Origin: Peribacillus frigoritolerans
Lineage (GTDB): Bacteria > Bacillota > Bacilli > Bacillales > DSM-1321
DNA: 64,000 bases
Reading direction: 5' to 3'
Assembly: GCF_030676415.1 (NCBI RefSeq)
Contig: NZ_JAUUTW010000004.1
Location: forward strand, 124,001 to 188,000
Part shown: piece by piece, positions 9,481 to 19,393 of the stretch
How the letters are laid out: the number at the start of each line of letters is the position of its first letter
How positions within the stretch are numbered: the first letter of the stretch is position 1
Program-made: the position numbers and the translations under genes
The notes under the pieces: model-generated
What the model was told of the DNA's origin: nothing
Databases searched by the model: none
Seen by the model: only the letters and a program-made list of their open reading frames with translations

Positions 9481-9813
9481 CTAATCCAACTTCTCAAGCG
9501 TTGTGATTGCGTCTAGCAGCTTCTCTTTTGAAAAGGAATCCTTTTCTATGAGTCCCTTCATATTCGCAATCCACTGGTTACGCTCTTGAAATTTTTGAAA
9601 TAACAATAGCTTTGCTTCGTATTCCTCAAGCATCGCTTCTGTTCTTTTTATATTATCATAGACTGCCTGCCTACTGACTTCGTATTCATCGGCAATCTCG
9701 CCAAGAGAGTAATCATCCAGATAGTAGAGGGACATGTAGCTCTGCTGCTTCTCTGTTAACAACGATTGGTAAAAGTCATACAAATAATTAATCCGCGTTG
9801 TCTTTTCAAGCAT
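9481..9813 (-). CDS. ylxM: SRP-associated protein YlxM (putative helix-turn-helix)
   Basis: The 110-residue protein has a sigma-70 region 4-like helix-turn-helix ([27 protein letters not shown]). YlxM of streptococci stimulates SRP GTPase activity, and the gene is a constant partner of ffh. It starts behind AGGGAGG and is the first gene of the ylxM-ffh unit, downstream of a near-consensus promoter. Confidence 0.92.
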   Translation of the reverse strand: MLEKTTRINYLYDFYQSLLTEKQQSYMSLYYLDDYSLGEIADEYEVSRQAVYDNIKRTEAMLEEYEAKLLLFQKFQERNQWIANMKGLIEKDSFSKEKLLDAITTLEKLD

Positions 9814-9860
9814 CTTAGCAAGCCTCCCTGCTGTTAAGTGAAAACCCTTTACAAGTTTAT

Positions 9861-9889
9861 ATTGTAAAGCCTTGTTTATTTGATGTCAA
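9861..9889 (-). promoter_or_regulatory. Near-consensus sigma-A promoter of ylxM-ffh
   Basis: TTGACA (9884-9889) and TACAAT (9861-9866) with a 17-base spacer on the minus strand lie about 45 bases upstream of the ylxM start. Confidence 0.85.
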
Positions 9890-10023
9890 GTCAAACTCCT
9901 TACCACTTGTTTGCAAAGCATCATTTTTTTCTTTTTCTCGCTTTTTTTTAGACCTTTCTGCAATTGTTCCTCCAAATAGCCACTGTGAATCCTGTATTAA
10001 GAATGGGTCATTAACGCAAGGAC

Positions 10024-10055
10024 AAAAAACCAGAAGAGAATAATCTCTTCCGGCT
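10024..10055 (-). terminator. Intrinsic terminator after ftsY
   Basis: CCGGAAGAGA pairs with TCTCTTCTGG and is followed by TTTTTTG on the minus strand, 10 bases past the ftsY stop. It makes ftsY the last gene of the rnc-smc-ftsY unit. Confidence 0.88.
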
Positions 10056-10065
10056 TCAATTTTTC

Positions 10066-11082
10066 TTAAACCTCTTCTTTATCGATGATATCAGCAAAAA
10101 GGCCATAAACATATTTCTCGGCATCGAATTCCTGTAGATCGTCCATTTTTTCACCTAGCCCGACAAATTTAACGGGAATGGCCAATTCATTGCGAATCGC
10201 CAAAACAATTCCACCTTTTGCGGTGCCATCAAGCTTTGTTAAAACAATACCGGAAACATTGGTCGCTTCCTTGAATGTCTTGGCCTGAATAAGGGCATTT
10301 TGTCCAGTTGTTGCATCAAGGGCAAGCAACACCTCGTGTGGTGCACCTGGTACTTCACGTTCAATTACACGTTTCACCTTTTCCAATTCCTTCATTAAAT
10401 TCACTTTATTCTGTAAGCGGCCGGCAGTGTCACAGATCAGGATATCCGCTTTTCGTGCCTTGGCGGCCTGAATGGCGTCGAACATGACCGCTGCAGGATC
10501 AGAGCCTTCACCCTGTTTGATTACACTGACACCGACACGCTCTCCCCAAACCTCAAGCTGTTCGATCGCACCGGCACGGAAGGTATCTCCGGCAGCCAAT
10601 ACGACAGATTTACCTTCCGTTTTGAATTTATGGGCAAGTTTACCGATGGTCGTCGTTTTACCTACCCCATTAACCCCTACAAACAAAATGACCGTCAAAC
10701 CTTCTTCTTGTAAATTCAGGCTTGAAGTCGCTTCATCATCACCTTGGTAGATTTCAACAAGCTTTTCGGAAATAACGGACTGCACTTCCCTCGTATCAGA
10801 GATATTGCGAAGCTTGACTTCCATTTTTAATTGATCAATCAGTTCCATCACAGTATCAAAGCCTACATCAGCCTGTATCAGGATTTCTTCAAGTTCTTCA
10901 AAAAAGTCCTCATCCACTTTCCGATAACGGGCAACAAGTTCATTAACCCTTCCAGTAAAGGAATTCCTCGTCTTTGTCAACCCTTGCTTGAATTTTTCCC
11001 CTATGGATACTTCTGCTTCAACTGATTTTTCTTTTTCTTCCTGGGTCGTAAATTTCTCTTTTAGCTTTTTGAAAAAACTCAT
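10066..11082 (-). CDS. ftsY: Signal recognition particle receptor FtsY
   Basis: FtsY is the SRP receptor GTPase that docks Ffh-ribosome complexes at the membrane. The 338-residue protein has a short charged A domain (about residues 1-40, much shorter than in E. coli), an N domain, and a G domain with GVNGVGKTTTIGKLA (136-150), DTAGRLQNK and TKLDGTAKGG. It follows smc by 27 bases. Confidence 0.97.
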   Translation of the reverse strand: MSFFKKLKEKFTTQEEKEKSVEAEVSIGEKFKQGLTKTRNSFTGRVNELVARYRKVDEDFFEELEEILIQADVGFDTVMELIDQLKMEVKLRNISDTREVQSVISEKLVEIYQGDDEATSSLNLQEEGLTVILFVGVNGVGKTTTIGKLAHKFKTEGKSVVLAAGDTFRAGAIEQLEVWGERVGVSVIKQGEGSDPAAVMFDAIQAAKARKADILICDTAGRLQNKVNLMKELEKVKRVIEREVPGAPHEVLLALDATTGQNALIQAKTFKEATNVSGIVLTKLDGTAKGGIVLAIRNELAIPVKFVGLGEKMDDLQEFDAEKYVYGLFADIIDKEEV

Positions 11083-11109
11083 TGTCCCACTTCCTCTAAT
11101 TCATGAATT

Positions 11110-14100
11110 TTAAACTTCAATAAAGTTTTCTGATTCTTCCATCCGGACGGAAACAAGTTTGGAGACGCCTGACTCCTGCATCGTAATCCCATATAGGACA
11201 TCTGCCTCTTCCATCGTGCCTTTGCGGTGAGTAATCACGATGAACTGCGTTTCCCTGCTGAACTTCCTTAAAAATTGACTGAACCGGACGACATTCGCCT
11301 CATCAAGCGCTGCCTCGACTTCATCAAGGATACAGAAAGGCACCGGACGCACTTTTAGAATGGAGAATAAAAGGGCTATGGCTGTCAATGCGCGTTCTCC
11401 CCCGGATAAGAGGCTCAAATTTTGCAGTTTTTTCCCAGGAGGCTGTGCAATGATATCTACCCCTGTATTTAGTAAATCATCCGGATTTGTCAGTTTCAGC
11501 TCCGCTCTGCCTCCGCCAAATAAAGCTTTGAAGACTTGTTCGAATTCTTCACGGATCGAATAGAAGGTATCCGCAAAGCGCCGCTTCATTTCATCATCCA
11601 TTTCATCGATGACTTGGAATAATGTATCTTTCGCCTGTTGCAGGTCTTCCTTTTGACTAAGAAGGAATTCATAGCGTTCAGCTACACGTGCGTATTCATC
11701 AATTGCACCTAGATTCACCGTCCCCAATTCCTCGATTGCAAGCTTGATTAGCTTCACCCTTTTTTGAGCTTCTTCTGCAGGCAACATCAATGGATACTGT
11801 TCTTTAGCACCTTCAAAGGAAAGGGTATATTCTTCTCTCAAGTGGTCTAGGCGATTTTCCAGTTCGACATCCAGACGAGTTAATTTCACTTCTTCATCCT
11901 TTATCACTTCGACAATGCCTCTATAAAGTCGATTTTCTTCTTTCAAGGACAGTTCTAGCGTTTCAACTTGCGTTAGAAGCTCGTTTTTTTCCCGTTTTTT
12001 TATGGTGATTCCTTCAATGGCTCCATTTTTATCGAGCAATTTCTGCTGAGCCATATCTTCCAGGGACTCTTCCCCGCTTGAACTGTCTGTCATTTCATTG
12101 GTCAGAAGTCCTAAATCTTCTTTGTTTTCGGCAAGCCTGCTTGTTTCCTTTGAAAGATCCGATTCAATGCGTTCCATCTTCTCTTTTTGGTTTTGCAGCT
12201 GCCCACGCTTAGAGGCCAGCATTACCCTCAGTTCATTCGTTTCTTCAGCAAGGCTCTCTTTTGAGGATTGTTGAGATTGCTTTTGTTCGGTCATTTCGGA
12301 AATCAACCTGTCCAGCCCTTCAATTTCCTTTTTACATGATTCCAAAAGTTCTTCCAGCTCTTCAAGTCTTGCTGTTTTTTGCTGTTGTTCTTCTAAATAT
12401 GAATTTTTATCCAAATCATAAAGATGCAGCCGCTCATTCACATTTCTTTCCTGCAGCTCAACTTCACGGATTTCGCCCTTAAGAGTTTGTTCTTGTAACC
12501 GGAGTCTCTCTCCTGTTTTTCTGGTTTGTTCAAGCGTTTGCTCTTGAACGCCCACATCCACTTTGAGCTGTTTGACTTGCTTTTCTAGCTGATTCGTTTT
12601 AGCTTCCATGGCAGCAAGTTTGTGATTGAGCTCTTCCAATTCCGTTTTCCTTGAAAGCAGGGAGGTCGTTTTTTGCTTTAAGGCTCCACCAGTCATTGAA
12701 CCACCCGGATTGACGATATCCCCTTCAAGTGTTACGAAGCGGAAACGGTGCTGCATCATTTTCGCCAGGTCATTTGCACCTTTTAAATCTGTGGTGATCA
12801 TCACGGTTCCTAATAGGTTTTCAGCAATCGCTGCATGCCTATCATCATATTGTATCAATGAGGAACCCGTCCCTACAAAAGCTGAATGACTCTTCAGCAC
12901 CGATAATTGGCTAGATGATACCTCTCTTGCCTTTATGACTGATAAAGGCAAGAACGTCGCACGCCCATACCTATTTTTCTTCAAGAAGGAAATGGCTTCC
13001 CGTGCATGCTCTTCGCGTTCCACGACAACATGCTGCATCGCTCCGCCCAGAGCCGTTTCGATGGCCGTTTCATATTCCTTTGGAACCTTTATCAATTCCG
13101 CAACTGCCCCTTCAATGCCTCGAAGGGTTTCTTTCGCTTTCAAAACCTCTTTTACACCCTGAAAAAAGCCTGCATAATCATCTTCCATTTCTTCAAGCAG
13201 TTCCTTACGTGATTTTGCCTGTTGAAGGAATTGATAGGCCTTGTAAAGGGTGGTTTCTTGTTTTTGATACGTATCTTTTGCCGCATTCAATTTATTCTGC
13301 TGATTTCGGAAATAAGTGACATGCTCTTCAAGCTGCTTGGTCACATTGTCCATCAGCTGAGAATATTCCATTTTTTTAGCAGTGATACCCATTCTTTCGG
13401 TTAAGAACTTTTCATTTTCCAAATCAAGTTTAGCATTTTTATGTTCCTGCTGTGTTAGCTGCTGGAGCAGGTATTGTTTTTCGTTTTTAGCCGATGCCTG
13501 CTTGTTCAACCACTCGATATAGTCACTCTTTTTCGCTTCGATCATCGCTTCGATATCACTATTGAATAGGCCTAGGCTTTTTTGTTTTTCATGTAATGTT
13601 TCTTGAATCCCTTTCACTTCCAGGTTCAGTGCATTCAGGATTTCCGTTTCTCTTTCCTTTTGCAAAGACAAACGCTCGACAGCAGCCTCACCTTCCACAA
13701 TCGCTTTTTCTAGCTGTGACTTGTTTTGGGCAGCATTTTTTTTCCGTTCTTTCAAAACTTCTTTACGTCCTTCAAGCTTTTCAAGTTCTTCGCTGGCATT
13801 CAGGAGAATTTCCTGAAGTCCATTGATCGATGACTCAAGCGTCGCAAGACTATCCCTTAGCTTTTTGAGATGCGCTTCCCTGTCATGAAGCTGTCCAGCC
13901 ATTTGCTGTTCCATTTCATTATGTTTTTCAAGTTCATGTGACAGTTTTTCCCACTTTTCATAAAGCTCTTCTATTTCAAAAACGGTTAAAGCCACTTCAA
14001 TTTGCTCAAGCTCTTCTTTCTTAGCCAAAAATTCCTTGGCAAGGGAAGACTGAATTTTTAACGGCTCCACCTGTCCTTCCAATTCATGGAGGATATCATG

Positions 14101-14673
14101 GACACGATTTAAATTATCCTGTGTTTCCGTCAGCTTCGATTCCGCTTTTCGTTTTCTTGTTTTATACTTCAGGACACCGGCTGCCTCTTCAAAGATCACT
14201 CGTCTTTCTTCAGCCTTACTGCTTAGGATTTCTTCCACTTTCCCTTGGCTGATGATGGAAAATGCTTCTCGCCCAAGACCAGAATCCATGAAAAGGTCTA
14301 TGATGTCTTTCAGACGGCAACCTTGATTATTAATGAAAAATTCACTTTCTCCCGATCGATATACTCGTCTTGTCACACTGACTTCATGAAAGTCAATCGG
14401 CAGGGAATTGGTCTCGTTATCAAGGGTCAATGATACTTCCGCAAAATTCAACGCTTTCCTCGTGTCACTTCCCGAAAAGATGATATCTTCCATTTTTGCT
14501 CCGCGCAGCGATTTCGCAGACTGCTCTCCAAGTACCCATCGGACTGCATCGGTCACATTACTTTTACCGCTTCCGTTTGGTCCAACCACTGCCGTGACAC
14601 CAGGTACAAAATCAATCGAAATTTTCTCTGCGAAAGATTTAAATCCTACAACGTCCAAACGTTTGAGGAACAT
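11110..14673 (-). CDS. smc: Chromosome segregation protein SMC
   Basis: SMC is the ATPase core of the bacterial condensin that works with ScpA and ScpB to organise the origin region and resolve sister chromosomes. The 1187-residue protein has Walker A GPNGSGKSN at 31-39, two long coiled-coil arms, a hinge around residues 520-670 (VVVEREEHA, then EGDIVNPGGSMTGG), the ABC signature LSGGERALTAIALL and Walker B CILDEVEAALDEAN near the C-terminus. ATG 14673 has an AGAGGGGG binding site. It lies between rnc and ftsY as in B. subtilis. Confidence 0.98.
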   Translation of the reverse strand: MFLKRLDVVGFKSFAEKISIDFVPGVTAVVGPNGSGKSNVTDAVRWVLGEQSAKSLRGAKMEDIIFSGSDTRKALNFAEVSLTLDNETNSLPIDFHEVSVTRRVYRSGESEFFINNQGCRLKDIIDLFMDSGLGREAFSIISQGKVEEILSSKAEERRVIFEEAAGVLKYKTRKRKAESKLTETQDNLNRVHDILHELEGQVEPLKIQSSLAKEFLAKKEELEQIEVALTVFEIEELYEKWEKLSHELEKHNEMEQQMAGQLHDREAHLKKLRDSLATLESSINGLQEILLNASEELEKLEGRKEVLKERKKNAAQNKSQLEKAIVEGEAAVERLSLQKERETEILNALNLEVKGIQETLHEKQKSLGLFNSDIEAMIEAKKSDYIEWLNKQASAKNEKQYLLQQLTQQEHKNAKLDLENEKFLTERMGITAKKMEYSQLMDNVTKQLEEHVTYFRNQQNKLNAAKDTYQKQETTLYKAYQFLQQAKSRKELLEEMEDDYAGFFQGVKEVLKAKETLRGIEGAVAELIKVPKEYETAIETALGGAMQHVVVEREEHAREAISFLKKNRYGRATFLPLSVIKAREVSSSQLSVLKSHSAFVGTGSSLIQYDDRHAAIAENLLGTVMITTDLKGANDLAKMMQHRFRFVTLEGDIVNPGGSMTGGALKQKTTSLLSRKTELEELNHKLAAMEAKTNQLEKQVKQLKVDVGVQEQTLEQTRKTGERLRLQEQTLKGEIREVELQERNVNERLHLYDLDKNSYLEEQQQKTARLEELEELLESCKKEIEGLDRLISEMTEQKQSQQSSKESLAEETNELRVMLASKRGQLQNQKEKMERIESDLSKETSRLAENKEDLGLLTNEMTDSSSGEESLEDMAQQKLLDKNGAIEGITIKKREKNELLTQVETLELSLKEENRLYRGIVEVIKDEEVKLTRLDVELENRLDHLREEYTLSFEGAKEQYPLMLPAEEAQKRVKLIKLAIEELGTVNLGAIDEYARVAERYEFLLSQKEDLQQAKDTLFQVIDEMDDEMKRRFADTFYSIREEFEQVFKALFGGGRAELKLTNPDDLLNTGVDIIAQPPGKKLQNLSLLSGGERALTAIALLFSILKVRPVPFCILDEVEAALDEANVVRFSQFLRKFSRETQFIVITHRKGTMEEADVLYGITMQESGVSKLVSVRMEESENFIEV

Positions 14674-14693
14674 GACCTTTCCCCCTCTACTGT

Positions 14694-15437
14694 TCAACTA
14701 TCTTGTTGATTTTTTTCTTTTAAAACGATCAATGCATGCTCGGCAGCATGCTGCTCCGCTTCTTTTTTGGACTTTCCTATTCCAGAGCCCAGCTCTTCCC
14801 CATTCAGGGAGACGGTCGAAACAAACTCCCGATTATGAGCCGGTCCTTTTTCCTGCAAGATCTTATATTGCAGGACACCGATAGCATCCCGCTGGATAAG
14901 CTCCTGAAGCTGGCTCTTATAATCCATCACATGAGAAAAAGCACCCTCGTCTATCTTCGGAAACACGACATTCGTCAAAAACTGCACAACTGGCTCTAAT
15001 CCTTGATCAAGGTACAAAGCACCAATATAGGCTTCGAATACATCCGCAAGCATGGCAGGGCGTTCTCTTCCGCCTGTCATTTCTTCCCCTTTTCCGAGTA
15101 ATACATATTCCCCGTAAGAAAGGCTATTTGCAAAAGCAACAAGTGAAGGCTCACACACAATGGCTGCCCTTAGTTTGGTAAGTTCACCTTCGCTCATCAT
15201 CGGATATTTTTGATATAAGTATTTAGAGATGGTCAGTTCAAGTACAGCGTCCCCCAAGAATTCAAGCCTTTCATTATCTTCATAAGGCTTACGGCGATGC
15301 TCATTCACATAAGATGAATGTGTAAAAGCTTGTTTCAATAAATTTTCATCTTTAAAATGAAAACCAAGATTTTCTTGCAACTGTTTAAATTTATTATCCT
15401 TGATTGATGGTTTACGATTATTTCCGTTCCTACGCAT
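14694..15437 (-). CDS. rnc: Ribonuclease III
   Basis: RNase III cuts double-stranded RNA, including 30S rRNA precursors and the small cytoplasmic RNA precursor. The 247-residue protein has the catalytic [13 protein letters not shown] box (57-69) and [17 protein letters not shown], then a C-terminal double-stranded RNA-binding domain ending [19 protein letters not shown] 15437 follows GGAGGG by nine bases; the open frame extends to 15515 without family similarity. Confidence 0.97.
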   Translation of the reverse strand: MRRNGNNRKPSIKDNKFKQLQENLGFHFKDENLLKQAFTHSSYVNEHRRKPYEDNERLEFLGDAVLELTISKYLYQKYPMMSEGELTKLRAAIVCEPSLVAFANSLSYGEYVLLGKGEEMTGGRERPAMLADVFEAYIGALYLDQGLEPVVQFLTNVVFPKIDEGAFSHVMDYKSQLQELIQRDAIGVLQYKILQEKGPAHNREFVSTVSLNGEELGSGIGKSKKEAEQHAAEHALIVLKEKNQQDS

Positions 15438-15650
15438 CACACAAAACCCTCCACAACGGTTCAAAAAGCATATTTTTCCAATATAAAAAAGAAACCTGGC
15501 AGGAATTCCTGTCAAGCTTTCCTATGTACCATCATACATTATTATCCGCTTAAAGAAAACTAGTGGCAAAAGACCACTGCCATACAGGCGGCGCTTACCG
15601 TGTACATGCTCATTCCCTTATCTGCCGCTGCATCAAACTTCTTTAACCAA

Positions 15651-15680
15651 TAAGAGAAAGCCCCGTTAAAAAACGGAGCT
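15651..15680 (-). terminator. Intrinsic terminator after acpP
   Basis: GCTCCGTT/AACGGGGC stem (one G-U pair) followed by TTTCTCTT on the minus strand, about 20 bases after the acpP stop. It closes the fapR-plsX-fabD-fabG-acpP operon. Confidence 0.75.
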
Positions 15681-15700
15681 TTTAGTCAAATGACAATTCA

Positions 15701-15934
15701 TTACATAGTGCTTTGTATGTAATTCACAGCATCACCTACTGTGGCGATTTTTTCAGCGTCATCGTCCGAAATTTCCATATCAAACTCGTCTTCGAATTCC
15801 ATGACTAGTTCAACTACATCAAGGGAATCGGCACCAAGATCTTCTTTGAAAGAAGCTTCAAGTTTTACCTCTGATTCTTCTACGTTCAAACGATCTACAA
15901 CGATTTTAGTTACTCTTTCTAATACATCTGCCAA
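15701..15934 (-). CDS. acpP: Acyl carrier protein
   Basis: ACP carries growing acyl chains on a 4'-phosphopantetheine arm attached to the Ser of the DSL motif (GADSLDVVE, Ser37). The 77-residue acidic protein is typical in length. The start is TTG 15934: the GGGGAGGTG binding site lies six bases before it, and the GTG at 15943 overlaps that site and cannot serve. It is the last gene of the fapR operon. Confidence 0.97.
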   Translation of the reverse strand: MADVLERVTKIVVDRLNVEESEVKLEASFKEDLGADSLDVVELVMEFEDEFDMEISDDDAEKIATVGDAVNYIQSTM

Positions 15935-15991
15935 TGTGTTCACCTCCCCTCAAAACATTATAAATTAATTTCGAAAAAAATCAAAGAAAAC

Positions 15992-16735
15992 TTACATGAC
16001 CATGCCGCCATCTACATGAAGAGTTTGCCCAGTCATATATTTGCTGGCCTCGGAAGCGAGGAAAGACGCCACTGCAGCAATATCTTTAGGGTCACCGAAC
16101 CGTGCAAGCGGAATTTGGTCCAGCATGGCTTTTTGGACGTCTTCAGGCAATTCACCAGTCATATCCGTTGAGATGAAACCTGGGGCAATCGCATTGACCG
16201 TAATGCCTCTTGAAGCAAGTTCCTTTGCCGTGGTTTTAGTCAGGCCGATCACACCAGCTTTAGCCGCTACATAATTAGCCTGCCCTGCATTTCCGCTGAC
16301 GCCGACGATCGATGCCATATTGATGATCCTGCCGCTACGCTGCTTCATCATTTGCCTTGTAACCGCTTTGGTGCATAGGAACACCCCTTTAAGATTCGTA
16401 TTGATCACAGAATCCCATTCATCTTCTTTCATACGCATCAATAGGTTATCACGTGTGATGCCTGCATTATTAACCAGGATATCCACTCTGCCAAACTGTT
16501 CGACGACCTCTTTGATCATGCTTGTCACCGATTCACTATTTGCAACATCGCATTGGATGGCGAATGCTTTACGGCCCAATGCCTTGATTTCATCAACCAC
16601 TTCATTTGCTTTAGCTTCACTGCCGGAATAGTTGATGGCAACGTCTGCTCCCTGACGGGCAAGTTCTAATGCAACTTCCCTGCCTATACCTCGTGATGCT
16701 CCCGTTACAAGTGCTTTTTTTCCTTCGAGGATCAT
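15992..16735 (-). CDS. fabG: 3-oxoacyl-ACP reductase
   Basis: FabG reduces 3-ketoacyl-ACP with NADPH in the fatty acid elongation cycle. The 247-residue short-chain dehydrogenase has GASRGIG (12-18), NNAG (89-92), catalytic Ser142, YVAAK with Tyr155 and Lys159, and the C-terminal GQTLHVDGG. Its ATG overlaps the fabD stop as ATGA, so the two are translationally coupled. Confidence 0.97.
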   Translation of the reverse strand: MILEGKKALVTGASRGIGREVALELARQGADVAINYSGSEAKANEVVDEIKALGRKAFAIQCDVANSESVTSMIKEVVEQFGRVDILVNNAGITRDNLLMRMKEDEWDSVINTNLKGVFLCTKAVTRQMMKQRSGRIINMASIVGVSGNAGQANYVAAKAGVIGLTKTTAKELASRGITVNAIAPGFISTDMTGELPEDVQKAMLDQIPLARFGDPKDIAAVASFLASEASKYMTGQTLHVDGGMVM

Positions 16736-17679
16736 GCTTGTACCCCCTTCAATGTTTCAATTGTTTTAGTTAGAGTATCTATATCGGATACCGAGTGAAT
16801 TTGAACGGAACGATCAATTTTCTTTATCAATCCGCCCAATACTTTCCCTGGGCCCACCTCGATGAACGTATCCACGCCCAATTCAAGTAGACTTTTCACA
16901 CTGTCCTCCCATAGGACCGGTGAATACAGCTGTTCGATTAATTTTTCTTTTATTTCAGCAGGTGCTGTAATGGGCTTAGCCGTTACGTTTGAAATAACAG
17001 GAATTTCTGCCTGTTTAAAGCTAACTTCATCGAGGACACCCTGTAACTTTTCTGCTGCCGGTTTCATCAATTCCGAATGGAACGGTCCACTCACATCAAG
17101 AGGAAGAGCCCGTTTAGCCCCATTTTCCTTGGCTTTTGCACTTGCAAGTTTAACCCCTTCCGAGGTGCCTGAAATGACGATTTGCCCTGGACAATTAATA
17201 TTGGCCAATTGAACGGATTCCCCTGTGGCCGTAATTTCAGCAGTGACTTCAGATAGAGCTTCCCGGTCCATTCCCAATATCGCAGCCATTGAGCCTTGAC
17301 CATTCGGTACCGCAGCTTCCATGAATTCACCACGCTTACGCACTGTATATACGGCATCCTCAAAAGAAATTGCACCAGATGCCACTAATGCCGTATATTC
17401 ACCTAAACTGTGCCCAGCTGTATAATCGGGTTTGATCCCCGCTTCTTCCAACTCCTTGACAAAAGCATAACTCGTGGTCAATAAAGCAGGCTGTGCATTA
17501 TAAGTCACCGTTAATTCTTGTTGTGTGCCATTAAAGATCAATTCGGAAAGTGGAAAATCAAGTTTTTCATCAGCTGTTCGAAAAATTCGCTGAGCACGCT
17601 CGTTTTCCTGAAATAAGCCATGCCCCATTCCTATTGATTGTGAACCTTGTCCTGGAAAGACAAAAGCAATTTTACCCAT
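16732..17679 (-). CDS. fabD: Malonyl-CoA:ACP transacylase
   Basis: FabD transfers malonyl from CoA to ACP to feed chain elongation. The 315-residue protein shows FPGQGSQ (9-15), the nucleophile in GHSLGEY (Ser91), a conserved Arg region (VRKRGEFM) and GPFHSELM with the catalytic His. It is flanked by plsX and fabG in the FapR-controlled operon. Confidence 0.97.
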   Translation of the reverse strand: MGKIAFVFPGQGSQSIGMGHGLFQENERAQRIFRTADEKLDFPLSELIFNGTQQELTVTYNAQPALLTTSYAFVKELEEAGIKPDYTAGHSLGEYTALVASGAISFEDAVYTVRKRGEFMEAAVPNGQGSMAAILGMDREALSEVTAEITATGESVQLANINCPGQIVISGTSEGVKLASAKAKENGAKRALPLDVSGPFHSELMKPAAEKLQGVLDEVSFKQAEIPVISNVTAKPITAPAEIKEKLIEQLYSPVLWEDSVKSLLELGVDTFIEVGPGKVLGGLIKKIDRSVQIHSVSDIDTLTKTIETLKGVQA

Positions 17680-17706
17680 TTGTTACTCCCCTGCCTCTAT
17701 GATTTA

Positions 17707-18693
17707 TTATTGTTTTTCTATCGTCTCCGCAATTGTCGATATGACGTCATTTCCAACCATATCGCGGGTCTGGCGTATTGCATTATAGACCGCATTCGCA
17801 TCTGAAGAACCATGAGCCTTAATGACAGGGGCCTTCAAACCGAATAGGCCGGCACCGCCATACTCCGAGTAATCCATTTTACTTTTTATGCCTTTTAGTT
17901 CAGGCTTTACCATTGCTGCAGCCAATTTACTCTTGAGATTGCTCATCAAGGCCGTTTTCACCATTTTGAATACACCCATAGCAGTACCTTCAAGCGTCTT
18001 TAACACCATATTACCCGTGAAGCCATCCGTTACGACAACATCTGCCGGCCCGCTTAGGAGGTCCCTTGCCTCTACATTACCTATAAAGGATATCTCAGAT
18101 GATTGCTGCAGTAATGTAAAGGCATGTTTTGTCAGTTCATTCCCTTTTTTCTCTTCTGTGCCAATATTAAGTAATCCGACACGGGGCTTTTCGATTCCCC
18201 GCACTTTTTGGGCATAAACAGACCCCATTATGGCGAATTGAAGGAGATGCTCCGGTTTCGCATCGGAGTTCGCGCCTACATCCAGTAGTACAAAACCTTT
18301 ACCATCGATTGTTGGAAGGGTGGGAGCCAATGCCGGACGTTCAATGCCTTCTATCCTACCTACCACAAACAGGCCTGCAGCCATTAGCGCTCCGGTATTT
18401 CCTGAAGAAATGCATGCATCGGCTTCTCCATCAGCCACCTGCTGTGCAGCCAATACCATCGAGGCGCTTTTCTTGCGGCGAACCGCACGAACAGGTTCAT
18501 CGGTACTTAATATTTTTTCATCAGTATGTATAACCTTTATTCGGCCATGTTTCGCTAAGTATTGGTTAATCTCGGATTCATTGCCAATCAAGGTGATTTC
18601 CACATCGGAAAAAGTCTCGACAGCTTTGATCGCTCCCAAAACCTGTGCCTTGGGAGCATTATCGCCACCCATTGCATCTATCGTTATCTTCAT
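17707..18693 (-). CDS. plsX: Phosphate acyltransferase PlsX
   Basis: PlsX makes acyl-phosphate from acyl-ACP, the acyl donor for PlsY in phospholipid synthesis. The 328-residue protein begins [14 protein letters not shown], carries [14 protein letters not shown] and [12 protein letters not shown], and ends with the HGSSDANAV region of the family. It lies between fapR and fabD. Confidence 0.97.
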   Translation of the reverse strand: MKITIDAMGGDNAPKAQVLGAIKAVETFSDVEITLIGNESEINQYLAKHGRIKVIHTDEKILSTDEPVRAVRRKKSASMVLAAQQVADGEADACISSGNTGALMAAGLFVVGRIEGIERPALAPTLPTIDGKGFVLLDVGANSDAKPEHLLQFAIMGSVYAQKVRGIEKPRVGLLNIGTEEKKGNELTKHAFTLLQQSSEISFIGNVEARDLLSGPADVVVTDGFTGNMVLKTLEGTAMGVFKMVKTALMSNLKSKLAAAMVKPELKGIKSKMDYSEYGGAGLFGLKAPVIKAHGSSDANAVYNAIRQTRDMVGNDVISTIAETIEKQ

Positions 18694-18717
18694 TTTCTTT
18701 CATCCTTTACTAGCAAG

Positions 18718-19275
18718 TTAAGAGCGATACATTTCGAACTCACCTTTAAAAACCAGTTCATTACCTACGTAGCTTCTAACCTCCACCACGGAACGATCGT
18801 TGGTGTGGTCCACGTTTTTAACCCTCGCTTTAGCTACCACTCTTTCATTTTCCTTTACAGAACGAGTAAATAAAATGGATGCTTTCGCAGTTAATGCCAA
18901 TTCATCATTTATGACTGCTACAGCCAATGAATTTGCTTGGGCAAAAAGGTGATGTCCCCTTGCAATTCCATTCCGTTTAAAGACATGTTCTTTATTTATA
19001 TCCAAAATCGAAATTGCATTATCATCTAAATTAAGATCAATTACTTCCCCGATGATTTCATCCAAAGGCAATGCCCTGATTTCGTCACTGAATTTTTTCT
19101 CGGCCACGTTTTTAATACGTTCACGCAGTTCAGGTATCGATAATTCAAGACGGTCAAGCCTAATGGTCTGGACACTCACCGAATATTTTTCAGCCAGCTC
19201 CTCATCCGTTACAAAAGGATTCTGTTTAATCGTTTCGATTAATAATTGCTGGCGTTCCTTCTTATTTCTTCGCAT
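18718..19275 (-). CDS. fapR: Fatty acid biosynthesis repressor FapR
   Basis: FapR represses fatty acid and phospholipid genes and is released by malonyl-CoA. The 185-residue protein has an N-terminal helix-turn-helix (about residues 20-45, [22 protein letters not shown]) and a C-terminal hot-dog fold domain that binds malonyl-CoA ([16 protein letters not shown]). ATG 19275 is chosen from the MRRNKKERQ family start; the frame to 19347 crosses its own promoter and operator. It heads its operon and is autoregulated through the operator at 19297-19315. Confidence 0.97.
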   Translation of the reverse strand: MRRNKKERQQLLIETIKQNPFVTDEELAEKYSVSVQTIRLDRLELSIPELRERIKNVAEKKFSDEIRALPLDEIIGEVIDLNLDDNAISILDINKEHVFKRNGIARGHHLFAQANSLAVAVINDELALTAKASILFTRSVKENERVVAKARVKNVDHTNDRSVVEVRSYVGNELVFKGEFEMYRS

Positions 19276-19296
19276 TTGAAGGTCACCATCCGTAGT

Positions 19297-19315
19297 ATTA
19301 TGACTAGGTACTAAT
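19297..19315 (-). promoter_or_regulatory. FapR operator
   Basis: The minus strand reads ATTAGTACCTAGTCATAAT, a close match to the FapR box I know from B. subtilis fap promoters. It starts just downstream of the -10 element at 19319-19324, where bound FapR would block initiation. Confidence 0.88.
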
Positions 19316-19318
19316 AGT

Positions 19319-19347
19319 AGTATATATATTTTAAAAACAGATTGCAA
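19319..19347 (-). promoter_or_regulatory. Sigma-A promoter of fapR operon
   Basis: TTGCAA (19342-19347) and TATACT (19319-19324), 17 bases apart on the minus strand, lie directly upstream of the FapR operator. The -35 element falls inside the 3' arm of the recG terminator hairpin. Confidence 0.75.
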
Positions 19348-19373
19348 GATATTGCGTAAAATCTCACAATCTG
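19333..19373 (-). terminator. Intrinsic terminator after recG, overlapping the fapR promoter
   Basis: CAGATTG (19367-19373) pairs with CAATCTG (19338-19344), with an inner AGAT/ATCT stem and a 2x2 mismatch between, and is followed by TTTTTAAAA on the minus strand. It begins 20 bases after the recG stop. Confidence 0.7.
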
Positions 19374-19393
19374 CTATTGGTTTTTTATTCAGT

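Noticed and set aside
14408-14884. Plus-strand open frame of 158 codons across the smc-rnc junction
   Set aside because: It lies antisense to the N-terminal coding part of smc and the end of rnc, both strongly conserved. There is no ribosome binding site and the composition is that of an antisense frame.
15500-15511. Perfect palindrome CAGGAATTCCTG upstream of rnc
   Set aside because: A 12-base palindrome with an EcoRI-like centre. I know no regulator with this site, and one copy gives no support.
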